Shown: positions 12,401 to 22,865 of the stretch, in pieces
Numbering within the stretch: the first letter of the stretch is position 1
How the letters are laid out: every line of letters starts with the position of its first letter
Source: Edaphochlamys debaryana
Taxonomy: Eukaryota > Chlorophyta > Chlorophyceae > Chlamydomonadales
NCBI GenBank assembly: GCA_016858145.1
Contig: JAEHOE010000004.1
Coordinates: forward strand, 1,550,001-1,614,000
Direction of reading: 5' to 3'
DNA: 64,000 nt
Position numbers and translations under genes: made by a program
Notes under the pieces: generated by a model
Told to the model about the DNA's origin: nothing
What the model saw: only the letters and a program-made list of their open reading frames with translations
The model's database searches: none

Positions 12401-14230
12401 CTGCCCCCCCACAGCCCTCCCCCTCCCACCCACCCGCCGACGGGTCCTCCGTCTGCCCTCCCCTGCCCCCCCACAGCCCTCCCCCTCCCACCCACCCGCC
12501 GACGGGTCCTCCGTCTGCCCTCCCCTGCCCCCCCACAGCCCTCCCCCTCCCACCCACCCGCCGACGGGTCCTCCGTCTGCCCTCCCCTGCCCCCCCACAG
12601 CCCTCCCCCTCCCACCCACCCGCCGACGGGTCCTCCGTCTGCCCTCCCCTGCCCCCCCACAGCCCTCCCCCTCCCACCCACCCGCCGACGGGTCCTCCGT
12701 CTGCCCGCTCCGCGCCACGTCCAGCTCCACATTGTCGGGGAAGAAGACGCGCGTGGAGGCAGCCCGGGACCTGGGGGGTGTAGAGCGGGAGGGAGGGGAG
12801 GGGGCGTGTCTTGCGTGCATTCGAGCCGACCAACCAAGACTTGACGTGAGGAAGACCGACAGACGCCACCGCTCCTGCGGTCCCCTGGCGGCCCCGTCCC
12901 AGCCAACGCCCCCAAGGCCCCCCACCATTGGTCTCCCCCGTCCCCCTACCCTATCTCCTTTGCCCACCTGAACCCGCCCAGGAAGTGTGAAGGCTGACAG
13001 ACAGCGTCGGTCCAAGATACCACTCCAGTGGTTCACCCCGGTCCTCACCCCTCCAGGAACCCACCCCAGCCTCCCTGCCCCCCCACCCCCGCCCCCACCT
13101 GAACCCGCCCAGGAACTGGCGCAGGAAGCCCATGGACGCATTCATCTCGTTCTGGCCCTCGCCGTCCCCTGGGGGGCCGAGGGTGTGGGGGAGGAGGCAG
13201 AGGTGTTGTAGAGGGAATGCACCTTTCCTTGACCCCTGCCGCCAACCTCGCACGCCCCCACCCGACACGCCCGTGGCGCGTGGCCCCCCTCTCCTATATA
13301 CACACTTCTCACACACCCTCATCCTGCCGCGCCTACGCTTCCCCGGCTAACACGAGCGGCCGTTCACACCCTCATCCCCCCGCCCATCCACCCGACACGC
13401 CCGTGAGGACGCCGCACAGCAGTCTGTCGGCGTTTAGTACTACCCCTAACCAGACCCATGCCCCACCCCACCCGACACGCGCGTGGCCACCACTTCGTCG
13501 AAAATCACCCAGCCCCCGCCAACCCACCCACCCGACACGCCCGTGAGTGTGGTGGAGGGGAACTCCACCTCCACCAGGGGGGCACCCGCGGCGACCGCAG
13601 CCTTGGCGGCCTCCTGGGCCTGGGGGAGGAGGGGAGTGGGGGGGCGGCGGACCAGTAAGCGGACAGCCAGAGCACACGGGGCGTGTGCAGAAGGCGCCGA
13701 CAAGTGTTGGTGATGGGGGCGCCGATGGAGGTGGGGAATGAGGGTAGGGGCGTACGGTTCCGGGACAAGCTGGAACGCAAGGCCGTGGCGCCCACCTGAC
13801 GCATGGCTTGGTCATAACTGACTGGGAAGGTGGCGGCAGGCTGCGGGGGAGGGAGGGAACGGTGGCGGAGGGTGCGCCGTGAGTGGGGATGGATGGCCGG
13901 CGGTAGAGATGGATGTTGTAGGGACCCGCGTCGCACGACACGCGAACGCGCGATGTGCTCTTCCGCTTGGTTGTAGGTAGTGTGTATGTCGGCGATGCCG
14001 CGCGATGCTGCTATGCACGTTCGGCGGGCGCGCCATCAGCGTCTCCGCGAGCACTCCCTGCCATCAACGCTTCGCCGTCATCGTGCTGTGTGTACCTGAG
14101 TGCGCGCCTCCGCCTGCTGCTCCGTCTGCTGCGCGCGCAGCGTCACGCGCGGGCGAGGCGCGCATGGGCGCACGGTCGCAGTCCGAGCGCGCTGCGCGCC
14201 CTCTCGGCGCTGGCTCAGCTGAGTGTGCAT
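9476..14230 (-). CDS. DUF1995-domain chloroplast protein (LPA3-like), 15 or so exons
   Basis: Exons from the start: 14230-14096, 13840-13796, 13619-13532, 13168-13099, 12770-12682, 11830-11760, 11534-11509, 11283-11204, 10966-10892, 10724-10663, 10449-10406, 10105-10080, 9841-9765, 9546-9476. Every junction is phase-consistent (319 codons plus two bases); the terminal exon is not settled. Residues 1-45 are Arg/Ala/Thr/Gln-rich with no acidic stretch, as in an algal chloroplast transit peptide. The mature part opens with PAATFPVSYDQAMRQAQEAA and holds EVEFPSTTLTGVSGDGEGQN, NEMNASMGFLRQFLGGF, TRVFFPDNVELDVA, DTDDMLVVAYPSFNPRG and PGPWQLLKRDPLNENDPGQ, the layout of DUF1995 proteins. Family members such as Arabidopsis LPA3 help photosystem II accumulate; that role is inferred here. 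Exons of 26 bp occur twice. Five introns contain copies of the neighbouring exon end plus donor. Confidence 0.72.
11708..11769. repeat. Duplicated exon 6 donor region of the DUF1995 gene
   Basis: The 20 bases at 11750-11769, which span the end of exon 6 and its donor on the minus strand, recur identically at 11708-11727 inside the following intron. Both copies present GCG|GTGGGG. Confidence 0.8.
11990..12705. repeat. 62-bp minisatellite built from a splice donor (about 12 copies)
   Basis: The phrase CGACGGGTCCTCCG recurs every 62 bases from 12004 to 12686, twelve times; the inner copies look identical and the first is slightly diverged. On the minus strand the array is in intron 5 of the DUF1995 gene. 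Each unit repeats the last bases of exon 5 together with its donor (CGGCGG|GTGGGT) and a GGGGGGCAG acceptor-like site. Because 62 is not a multiple of three, several frames stay open through the whole array, which creates long spurious frames on both strands. Confidence 0.9.
13259..13545. repeat. Four copies of the exon 3 donor segment, DUF1995 gene
   Basis: CACCCGACACGCCCGTG occurs at 13259, 13389 and 13529, with a one-base variant at 13469. The copy at 13529-13545 spans the true end of exon 3 (donor GG|GTGGGT on the minus strand). The other three lie downstream in the same intron. Confidence 0.8.
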
Positions 14231-14445
14231 CTTAGCTAAGTCAGCAAGCTGGTGACCGATGTTAAGACGGGGTTTGGGGGACCGACGCGCAAGTAAAGTG
14301 CTGAAGTTGGGCTTGAGACGCACGACTGCCCGCTGCTACTGTGTGGAGTGCGCAGAGCGTGTCGTGAGTGCTCCGTCAGGCGCGCTGCAAGCGTCTTGAG
14401 GCGGGGCCCGTGCAGCCGTGCACCCGCTGGACCCGCACATTGCCC

Positions 14446-14845
14446 GTCGCTCCCCTTCGACCCCCTCTTTGAGCCTGCTCTCCCTGCCCTTCCCAGCACA
14501 GCGCTGCCCTCACCCGCGCCGCTCCTCCGCCCCTGACCCTCCCATGCGCTTGTAAGTTGCAAGTGCACTACGCCGCGTGCTTGCCAGGCCGCGCTTACAC
14601 GGCCACGACTTGAGCGCCCCTCAGGGCGCCGCGGAGGCGGCGCAGCACGGCAGCACGATTGCACCTGGCCCGTTGTTCCTCTTCGACCCCCGCTTTGAGC
14701 CTGCTCTCCTTGGTCCCTGCCCTTCCCAGCACGGCGCTGCCCTCACCCGCGCCGCTCCTCTGCCCCCGCCCCTAACCCTCCGCTTCAATACGCCTGTAGG
14801 TTGCAAATGCATGCAGAGTCGTGCTTGCGAGGCCGCAATTGCGGC
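14446..14845. repeat. Diverged tandem duplication, period about 225 bp
   Basis: The segment from about 14446 (TTTGAGCCTGCTCTCC, CAGCGCTGCCCTCACCCG, AAGTTGCAAGTGCA) recurs from about 14671 with scattered changes (TTTGAGCCTGCTCTCC, CACGGCGCTGCCCTCACC, AGGTTGCAAATGCA). No coding frame is conserved between the copies, so this is probably non-coding spacer between the DUF1995 gene and the tRNA. Confidence 0.6.
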
Positions 14846-15316
14846 GTGCTTTCGGCCAAGGCCCGAGGGGGGGGGCACTTGACACCAGCCCCCCAGCGCC
14901 TTTCCCGCCTGACACCAGCCCGCTGCGAAGGCGGCAGGAGCAGCACGGCGAGGGAGAGAACCAGTCTCCAGCCACGCCCCGTTGTGTACAATACCCCCGC
15001 CTCTTGTCCCAGCTTCCTCCAGGGCTGCAGGGCCCAGGCCCAGGCCAGGCCCTTGGCCGATTGACCCCGCCAAAGCCAGTCTGCATTGTTGCAGGACCCA
15101 GGTGCATACCATCTGGACCCAGGCAGGGCTCCAGGGCTGACCCAGGAGACGAGGCCTCGAGCTTGAGCGCAGGGTAGGTTGCCTGTGGTGTTGAGGCCCC
15201 TCATCGACTCCCAGGGGCCCCCGAAGCGTCTTTTTGTCCTACAGGGGCGCCAGGCTCAAGTACTTACGGTGGGGCGGAGCCGCTCGATTCCCGGCGCATG
15301 CAAAATTTTGTTCAAC

Positions 15317-15388
15317 GCCCCATATGGGATTCGAACCCATGATCCCAGGATTAGAAGTCCTGTGCCTTATCCGCTAGGCCAATAGGGC
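15317..15388 (-). tRNA. tRNA-Arg (anticodon TCT), intronless
   Basis: The minus strand folds into a complete cloverleaf of 72 bases without encoded CCA. The acceptor stem GCCCTAT pairs with ATGGGGC. The D arm is closed by GCCT/AGGC, and the anticodon stem CAGGA/TCCTG holds loop CTTCTAA with anticodon TCT. The variable loop is short (GGATC) and the T arm is ATGGG-TTCGAAT-CCCAT. The A and B boxes are intact. A run of four T about 11 bases past the 3' end fits Pol III termination. TCT reads AGA, a rare codon in GC-rich algal genes. Confidence 0.95.
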
Positions 15389-15988
15389 TCGCCGAAGTTT
15401 GAATGACCGGCGAGGGGCATAACGCAGCGCTGAGCTCCCGCCGTTCGCTGGTGCCGCCTCGCCGGGGGGCTCGCCCCGCCCGGCGTAGGTTGCGGGCGGC
15501 AGGAGGGGGTGGGGGCGGTCGTGCGTGGGGTCCTGGGGGCGCTCTTCCCAGCAGGGGAGGCGGCGGCCGAGCCAGCAAGCCGAGAGGCCCAGGGAGGGGG
15601 CTCAGGAGGCTCGGCATGGGCGCGCGGCCTGCTTCTCCCCAGAGAGGAAGGGAGAGGGCCCCCAGCACCGGCGGTAGAGCTGCACGCCCGCGCTGAGGTG
15701 TTCATCTCCGCGTGTGCGGGGGGAGCTGGCGGGTGGCTGGGGCGGCCGGGCCGCATGGGCTGTTGGGCGGGTCCGAGGGAGGGGTCTGGTGCCCCGAGCT
15801 GAGGGGCAGGGCTGCAGGCAGCTTGCAGGTTGGCGGGTGCGCCTCCGGGGCCAGGCGCAACGCCCCTGGCGTGCCGTGGGCTGTTGCCCTCTTGGGGCCG
15901 CTGGGGCGGTGAGGGGCTCCTGCTACTGAGGCGCATGGTGGTGCCGCTGGTTGTGGACGTGTTCATGCTGCTGCTGCTCAGAAGCCCA
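15389..15988. other. Spacer between the tRNA and the duplicated RPL23 upstream block
   Basis: GC-rich, with overlapping open frames on both strands and no splice chain or domain I can support. I see no gene here. Confidence 0.5.
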
Positions 15989-16596
15989 GATGCACTCGCC
16001 GCCTCCTTCGACCAACGGACGCTTCTGCGCCGCAGGGGCATCTCGGGGCTGCTTGCTGGTCCTTGCCAACCTGCTGCAGGTGATGGCGCCACGGCCATGG
16101 TTCCAGCTGGACTTGCTCAGAAGCAGGTCTGTGGCCCTCCGTGGGCTATTTCATACTGTTTGGGATGGGAGAAGCAGCTAGCGGGCACCGCGGGAGTCCG
16201 TTTGGCGCCAGGCTCGACTAGCACGCGGCCGGGATGGGGCCAGGTGGTCAGTGCGCGCTCGGGGCTTGTTTCGCCCTAGCATAGTTGGTGAGAGTACACG
16301 TATCGAGAGTGTATGCGCCGAGCGTAGGGCAGACCGGAACTGCCCGCGACAGGACACCGGCGGCTCCCCTGAAGCGATCGGCTGGGAAGGGGTATTCGGC
16401 CGGGCGGGGCCCCTTCTCACCCTCTCTTGGTGCTACAAGGTGCGAGCCGCAACAAAGCTAGCTTTTAGTCCGTTTCCTTTGCTTACTCGGTTGTGCTGCG
16501 CTTCACAGGCGGGCAAAATGGCGTCCAAACGCAAGGGAGGCACGTCGGGTAACAAGTTCCGCATGGCCCTCGGTCTGCCGGTGGCCGCGGTCATGA
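15989..16596 (+). repeat. Segmental duplication, upstream copy of the RPL23 5' region
   Basis: 15989-16100 matches 18951-19062, and 16101-16596 matches 19110-19605 base for base in length with only a handful of substitutions. Between these two blocks the downstream copy has 47 extra bases. The block contains the putative promoter, the 5' UTR and the first 26 codons of RPL23 and breaks off inside exon 1. Confidence 0.92.
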
Positions 16597-16712
16597 CCGG
16601 CCCCCTCGGTTTGCCTAGGCAGCAGGCCTGCTGCGGGGCCCGTGCCCCTGCTGGGTGCACATGCGGAGAGCCTTCGTGCTCGTCAGGAGCACAGGGACGA
16701 GCAGAGGGGTAA
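16518..16712 (+). pseudogene. Truncated RPL23 copy (N-terminal 26 codons, then unrelated sequence)
   Basis: From the ATG at 16518 the frame encodes the RPL23 N terminus ([20 protein letters not shown] onward) identically to 19527. At base 16597 it runs into unrelated sequence, ending at a stop at 16712 after 64 codons. No donor lies at the breakpoint and no second exon follows, so it cannot encode the ribosomal protein. The context before the ATG differs by one base (AAAATGG against AACATGG). With a nearly intact upstream region it may still be transcribed. Confidence 0.85.
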
Positions 16713-18950
16713 TAAGGGGCTTGCATCAGCCAGGGAGGTGTGAGATGGCCGCTCTAGAGAGTGCCTCTCTATCCTTCCGCTCTGTTTGCCGCGCGGCCAG
16801 ACGGCGAAGTTTAGGAGGCTCCCTGGGCTGTGTTGTTATGCGCTGTGTGGGCCGCCAATCCCGCTCGGCTCTCGGCCCCCTGTTACTCCTCACGTGAAAA
16901 GGACAGCACTGCCCAAAACCAATCCCATCCACTCCGCCCCATGGCCCGAGTAGCTCATCGCGGTCTGCCCAACATGTGGCCCTTGTCCGTTCACATCATG
17001 CGAGCAGCGTCGTGCGCTTTCGCACTTCCGCTGGTAGCAGGCAGGCGGACAGGTGGACCACTGATCAATCACAGCGTCTACGGGCACCGGTACCAGCATT
17101 GAAGGCCCCGACGTATTGACCCTCCGCGCGTCCCCCTCACCTGGACAGTCCAGAGGTTGACGCGGCCACGGCAGTACCAGCCCGGGTGGCCGAGGCAGAA
17201 GGGCGGGCCAGGTCAGAGGTTCCTATCGGTCTGCGGTTCGAGTCGTGGGGGGAGGCACAGGAGTGCAACCAAGACTCAAGAGCTTGGTAGCCCCCGCTTC
17301 ACGGTCAGGGCGTAGACGCAGCAGTGGATAGGTGCAGTCATATAGCAAGCTGCAGTCATGAAGCAAGCTCACGCATGAGCGGAAGAGGGCCGGGCTCGTG
17401 GCGCCGTGCCAGCCTCAGTCCTACTCCATCGGCCCGCCCTGCCTCTTTCCCCACAGGCACACCTCGTGCCCGTCCCGTGCAAGATGCAAGACGTCCCGCT
17501 CACCGAAGTCCTCTGCCTCCCGTTGCGAGGAGTGTATCTTCGCAGGCTTTAAGTCCCGTGAACCTGACGCGGGGTCCGGCCCAAGGGGCTAAAGAGAGCA
17601 GCCGTCCAAGCCATGTCCGCTGGTGCGGGCTTTCTTGTCGCTACCCTGCCCCCAGGGTTTCCGGCCTGAGCCTGCTGCGCTGGCAGCCTTGGCCGCTGCT
17701 ATGCGGCACGCTGGAGGGAGATGGGCTTGTGACGCCCAGACTGCAGGTCCGCACCGCATGTGCCGAGTCAACTGTTGCTCGAAGCGCTGCCCGTCAGCCG
17801 TAAAGGCTTTGGGGCCCCCTGCCGAGGGGCAGCGGCTGCGCGGCTGGGCTGGCCAGGGGCCGAGGTGGTGGGGCCTCGGGCCCTGCCTTCCTTGCGCCGG
17901 CCGAGCCGGCGGAGGCGGTAGCGCCTGCCGCTGGCGAGGACGGAGGCGGTAGCGCCTGCCGCTGGCGGGGGCGGAGGCGGTAGCGACTGCCGCTGGCGGG
18001 GGCGGAGGCGGCGGGGCCGCTGCGCCGGAAGCCGGTGGGGCCAGCGGAGGTGGAGGTGGGGCTTGGCCGGGGCTTGGCCCAGTGGAGGGGGAGGGGGCCT
18101 GGCGGCCTCGGGCTCAGCGCCCTCTGCCCAGGACGAGGAGGCGGTAGCAGAGGCAGGAGCTCTGCCCTCGGCGGCCGCCGGAGCGTCGGCCCGAGACCGG
18201 CCCTGGGCCTGCGCCCTGGCAGCGCCTTGGCAGCGGCGGCGCCAGCAGCCCCTCCGCCGTTGCTCGCCCCCGGGGCCCTCGCAGCCGCCCGGCCCCGCCC
18301 CGGCTTGCAGACCGCTGCCGCTCGGTTCCACTCCCGCTCGCTCGTCCATGGCCCCAGGTCCAAGGGCCTGCCCCCAAACAACGTCTGCTGGTCCTGGCCA
18401 GCCGTCCGAGAACAGCAGTCCGGCGGCATGGGCTTGCGCGCCGCTGTTGCACTGCCCCCGGGGGTCCCCCGCCTGAGCCTGCTGCGCTGGCAGCCTCGGC
18501 CGCAGCTGTGCGCTACGCAGGAGGGAGGTGGGCCCTTGACGCCCAGACGCAGGGTCAATGTGCCGAGGCAACGGTTGCTCGGAGCATTTCCCGTCAGTCC
18601 TCAAGGCATCGAAGTCCCCTGTCCCCCGTGGGCGACGTGCACACGTGATCTGTCCGAGCAGGCTGGCGCAGAGCCAGCCTGTCAAGCGCGGTTGTACGCC
18701 TGCGGCTGACCATCGGGGGGCCTTTCGGGCCATCCCCCAAGGTCACGTGTGCTGTGCCCCTCAGCCGCTCCCGGTGGGTTCACACAGGCCTGCGCCTTGT
18801 ACGCCTGCGGCTGCCTCCGGAGGCCTGGGGGCCACCTCCAGAGCTCCCGCCCCCCTGTGCCCCCTGGCCCTTCCCAGCAGGGGGACCTGCTGACCCAGGC
18901 CGACGAGGCTGCCCAGGCTGCCCGCCTGACAGCTGCTGCACCGCGGCAGC
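16597..18950. other. Spacer between the two RPL23 copies, rich in diverged repeats
   Basis: No gene is supported. A minus-strand open frame at 18733-17768 is dominated by Pro/Ala/Arg low complexity from a tandem GC-rich repeat and lacks domains. About 17660-17810 resembles 18470-18610 (both hold CTGAGCCTGCTGCGCTGGCA), an old duplication. GGTTCGAGTC at about 17230, with an upstream GGTGGCCGAGGC, resembles Pol III boxes but does not fold into a tRNA. Confidence 0.45.
17915..18012. repeat. Short tandem repeat, GGCGGAGGCGGTAGCG unit
   Basis: Three copies of a roughly 30-bp unit (GGAGGCGGTAGCGCCTGCCG then CTGGCGGGG) follow each other, and a shorter GGCGG-rich tail continues beyond. Confidence 0.7.
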
Positions 18951-19109
18951 GATGCACTCGCCGCCTCCTTCGACCAACGGACGCTTCTGCGCCGCAGGGG
19001 CATCTCGGGGCTGCTTGCTGGTCCTTGCCAACCTGCTGCAGGTGATGGCGCCACGCCCATGGCATTTGGGTGCGCGCTGCTGCAGGTGAGGGCGCAGAGT
19101 CGGGTTGGG

Positions 19110-19526
19110 TTCCAGCTGGACTTGCTCAGAAGCAGGTCTGTGGCCCTCCGTGGGCTATTTCATACTGTTTCGGATGGGAGAAGCAGCTAGCGGGCATCGC
19201 GGGAGTCCGTTTGACGCCAGGCTCGACTAGCACGCGGCCGGGATGGGGCCAGGTGGTCAGTGCGCGCTCGGGGCTTGTTTCGCCCTAGCATAGTTGGTGA
19301 GAGTACACGTATCGAGAGTGTATGCGCCGAGCGTAGGGCAGACCGGAACTGCCCGCGACAGGACACCGGCGGCTCCCCTGGAGCGATCGGCCGGGAAGGG
19401 GTATTCGGCCGGGCGGGGCCCCTTCTCACCCTCTCTTGGTGCTACAAGGTGCGAGCCGCAACAAAGCTAGCTTTTAGTCCGTTTCCTTTGCTTACTCGGT
19501 TGTGCTGCGCTTCACAGGCGGGCAAC
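19110..19526 (+). promoter_or_regulatory. RPL23 upstream region and 5' UTR (duplicated at 16101-16517)
   Basis: This block precedes the intact RPL23 start and is nearly identical to 16101-16517, so whatever drives RPL23 exists twice. A possible 5' UTR intron runs from CTACAAG|GTGCGA (about 19447) to GCTTCACAG (19517), ten bases before the ATG. No TATA box is evident. Confidence 0.45.
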
Positions 19527-20203
19527 ATGGCGTCCAAACGCAAGGGAGGCACGTCGGGTAACAAGTTCCGCATGGCCCTCGGTCTGCCGGTGGCCGCGGT
19601 CATGAACTGCGCTGACAACACGGGTGCCAAGAACCTGTATGTCATCTCCGTCGTCGGCTGGGGCAGCAGGCTGAACCGCCTGCCCGCCGCCGCCTGCGGC
19701 GACATGGTCATGGCCTCCGTGAAGAAGGGCAAGCCCGATCTGCGCAAGAAGGGTGAGCAGCGGTGGCAGCGCAGCGGCTGCTGCGGCGGCTGGGCTAAAT
19801 GAGGAGAGCGGCTCGGCGCTTTGGGCCTCGCGGCCCATGCCGGAGCAAACTCGGAGCAGCAACCAATTCGGAGGACGGCGCAGCGACGCTTCGGGCGGGT
19901 TTCGGGCCGGCACATCCCGGCGATGCCTTCCCTCGGCAGCATGCGACCCTTTCGCGACTGCCTCGCGGCTGGGGGTCTAATCTCGCTCGCCCCTGCGTGC
20001 TCGCAGTGACCCCGGCGGTGGTCATCCGCCAGCGCAAGCCTTTCCGCCGGAAGGAGGGTGTCTACATCTACTTCGAGGACAACGCGGGCGTCATCGTCAA
20101 CCCCAAGGGTGAGATGAAGGGCTCCGCCATCACCGGCCCCGTCGCCAAGGAGTGCGCCGACCTGTGGCCCCGTATCGCTAGCGCGGCCAACTCCATCGTG
20201 TAA
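19527..20203 (+). CDS. RPL23: 60S ribosomal protein L23 (uL14)
   Basis: Two exons, 19527-19752 and 20007-20203, encode 140 residues, exactly the usual eukaryotic length. The split codon (G|TG, Val) agrees in phase, with donor GTGAGC and acceptor TCGCAG. Family hallmarks are present throughout: [18 protein letters not shown] near residue 28, [20 protein letters not shown] in the middle, [20 protein letters not shown], and the C terminus [20 protein letters not shown]. The protein sits on the intersubunit face of the 60S subunit. Codon use is strongly GC-biased, as expected for a highly expressed gene. A truncated copy of the 5' part lies 3 kb upstream. Confidence 0.98.
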
Positions 20204-20480
20204 GGTACGCTCGTGGGTACGGGGGTTTGGGTCGGGCGGCGGGCTGTCCCGGCGGCTTGGTCCGCAGGCGCTGCACGGGCGCTTCACCGTGGGCTCTTTC
20301 AGCCTGACAGCTCGTATGGGACTGGCACTTGAGCGCCGGCAGATCAGCGCAATTGCATCCGGGGGCCGGTCGAACGGCGCCGCCTTGCTGTAGCTTCTCA
20401 CCTGCCCGGTCGCTGTGTCTGACCGTCACGTGCCCCTGCCCTCGCCCTCCCCGTGCCCCTGCAGGTAGCTGCTACCCTCG

Positions 20481-20485
20481 TGTAA
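20481..20485 (+). terminator. Poly(A) signal TGTAA of RPL23
   Basis: TGTAA lies 278 bases after the RPL23 stop, which gives a 3' UTR of normal algal size. Confidence 0.65.
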
Positions 20486-21453
20486 CGGCTCGCGTGTGGA
20501 TTCGGACTTTGCCCCTCGCCCCGCGTCCCCTGCCCGGAGCCTCCACCGGACCAGCCGTGTTCGGAGGCCTGGCGCGCACTTGCACGGCAGCCCAGCCAAA
20601 AACGCCGGAGCGGTAGCAGCAGCAACAGTCAAGCTGGCGGAGCAGGGGTTGGAGGGAAGGGCTTCGCGCCTCGCTGGCGCCTGGGCTGTCCGGAGGCTCG
20701 CGTCTGAAGCTATCGCTCTGGCGGTCTGTGGCGGGGCCAGCTCGGCGGGCGGCCTGGGTGTTGGAAGCCGAGCAGTCGCACGGGTCGGGAAGCGGGAGCA
20801 GACCCCGCGCTCTTCAGCAGCCGGTTATCGGCGTTGGTGCGCAGCACACAGCTGATTGCTGACGACGCCCGGGAAGGGCCCAGCTGTTGGGCACGAGCGT
20901 GTCAGCCTAAGCCAGCTGAGGCAGCGGCTGGCAGCTGTCAGTGGGGCTGGAAGGGGGTGAGCCAAAGCGCAGCTCCTCAGGTAAGGGCATCTGCCAGGGT
21001 CTCCTGTCAGCTTGCAGGTTCTGGGGCACGAGGACATCAAGTCCGCTGCCCTGAGGGAGGGTGCATCGAGCTCAACGCAGGCGCACGCAGCGGCGACGGA
21101 GCGAGGGCTCATCAAGCGGCTCAGGAATCGAGGAGATGCGATGGAGGTGAGTGACCAGCCGCGGTTGCGGTACAGGAGTACACGCCTTCAAGGCCTGTCC
21201 GGTTGGGTCTGAGCTGAGCCGAGTGCCTGGGCGCAGTAGCTTGTGAGCCGTAACTGCGGCATGGCTGCCGTGCGTGGATGGCATCGTGCATGGCTGCGAT
21301 GGGGAAAGGGCTATGTAGGGCTTCACAGGGCTGGCTTGCGTGGCTGCACTGAGACGCGTGGTGGTGCTATGACACCTGCAGTGTGGCCGGGTGGCCCGAT
21401 GGGCGGGCATTGGAGGATGTGTTTGCTGGTGTTGGTGGCTATGGGACCCGGCC
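20486..21453. other. Spacer without recognisable gene
   Basis: Open frames here are short and lack splice borders or motifs. I see nothing beyond GC-rich spacer before the 315-bp repeat. Confidence 0.5.
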
Positions 21454-22163
21454 GATGATGAGACGTAAATACACAATGGCTTAATCTTTGCTGATCCGGT
21501 CACCCGGGGATGCTGAGTCAGTATGCGTCTGAGGCCAGTCGAAAGGGTTGGGCACGATAGCGTGATTGTGTATTAGCATGAACTGCTGTTCGTCTAGGCT
21601 CACTGCACGCCTGGGCCTGAGTGTTGACTTCATTGTCTGGAGAACTTGCCCGAGTTGCCCCCGCTGGTTGGCCGGCTGCTTCACCTATACGATGCGGCTT
21701 CTTGCCACGTTGTTCTCGTCAAACCCCCGCTGGTTGGCCGGTTCTGTCCCGCACTGAGCTGTTTGCCCGATGATGAGACGTAAATACACAATGGCTTAAT
21801 CTTTGCTGATCCGGTCACCCGGGGATGCTGAGTCAGTATGCGTCTGAGGCCAGTCGAAAGGGTTGGGCACGATAGCGTGATTGTGTATTAGCATGAACTG
21901 CTGTTGGTCTAGGCTCACTGCACGCCTGGGCCTGAGTGTTGACTTCATTGTCTGGAGAACTTGCCCGAGTTGCCCCCGCTGGTTGGCCGGCTGCTTCACC
22001 TACACGATGCGGCTTCTTGCCACGTTGTTCTCGTCAAACCCCCGCTGGTTGGCCGGTTCTGTCCCGCACTGAGCTGTTTGCCCGATGATGAGACGTAAAT
22101 ACACAATGGCTTAATCTTTGCTGATCCGGTAACCCGGGGATGCTGAGTCAGTATGCGTCTGAG
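21454..22163. repeat. 315-bp tandem repeat (two full copies and a partial third)
   Basis: GATGATGAGACGTAAATACA begins copies at 21454, 21769 and 22084, an exact 315-base spacing. Copies 1 and 2 differ at about two bases; copy 3 stops after about 80 bases. Each unit contains CCCCCGCTGGTTGGCCGG twice. There are no terminal inverted repeats and no long open frame, so this is a satellite-like array rather than a recognisable transposon. Confidence 0.92.
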
Positions 22164-22865
22164 GGCTGTTCTGAATATCTGGTGTGCAGCTCCCAGGGCA
22201 AAAGGCCAGTATGTGCTTCGGAAGGCATCCGGTGTTGTGCAAGGGTTGGGCTGGGCAGGGCGCTGCACCCCGTAATACCAGGTGACTTGGTCGCATACAA
22301 TTGATGCCCCCTTGCACTTCGCTGGCCTTGCTTTTCGCATACCCAAGCACGATCAGTCGCACATTAGTCGCGCACATGCACCACCTACATGGGGAAGCTC
22401 CGCAGGGGGTCCCTGCCGCCGCCGCACCCCTGCCCGCCGCTGCATCCCTGGCCTACTCTGTACAGTCACCAGGGGCACATAGCAGACGTCTTCGCAGGCC
22501 ATGATCACCGCAGCGCAGAAGTTGGGGCAGGGGTTGAGGGGGCGGCGGGCATAGCCCCCGCGCAGTACACAAGCAACAATGCCATCTGAGGTTGAGGGGG
22601 CATATGGGGCGAGGGCACAGAAGCACGGATAGCTGCCCATCCCGTTGCCTGCGGTGTTCATTGGGCCTACTGGGCCCCGTGTAGGGGTTTGGCTGCGAGG
22701 GCACCTTCGCGCTTGGACCACGCGATAAAATGAACATAGGATGCACTCGTAGCTGCCATGTCACGCGTCAGATAGCTGCGTGAAAGCACGTCAGACCATA
22801 CCGATCGTCTGCGCGGGAACCACGCTTTGCACCCGACGCTTTAGTCAGAACCTCCTCTCTATAGA
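22164..22865. other. Spacer and probable promoter of the first NHL/BTB gene
   Basis: No gene is supported. The region lies immediately before the ATG at 22866 and presumably holds its promoter. Confidence 0.45.

Noticed and set aside
11990..12705. CRISPR-like array
   Set aside because: The units are identical end to end with no unique spacers, and the genome is clearly eukaryotic.
11610..13141. Long overlapping open frames of 300-455 residues on both strands
   Set aside because: They are produced by the 62-bp minisatellite, whose period keeps several frames open. The repeats lie inside an intron of the DUF1995 gene.
13926..14054. Alternative first exon of the DUF1995 gene (MARPPNVHSS)
   Set aside because: Its donor would be GTCCCT. 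The exon 14230-14096 has a canonical CAG|GTACAC donor, the right phase and a better transit peptide.
17195..17245. Second tRNA gene (GGTGGCCGAGGC followed by GGTTCGAGTC)
   Set aside because: The Pol III box motifs are present but the T stem and acceptor stem do not pair, and there is no anticodon arm. At most a tRNA-derived relic.
17768..18733. 321-residue minus-strand open frame
   Set aside because: Pro/Arg/Ala low complexity driven by GC-rich tandem repeats; no domain, no splice structure, no conservation between the duplicated parts.
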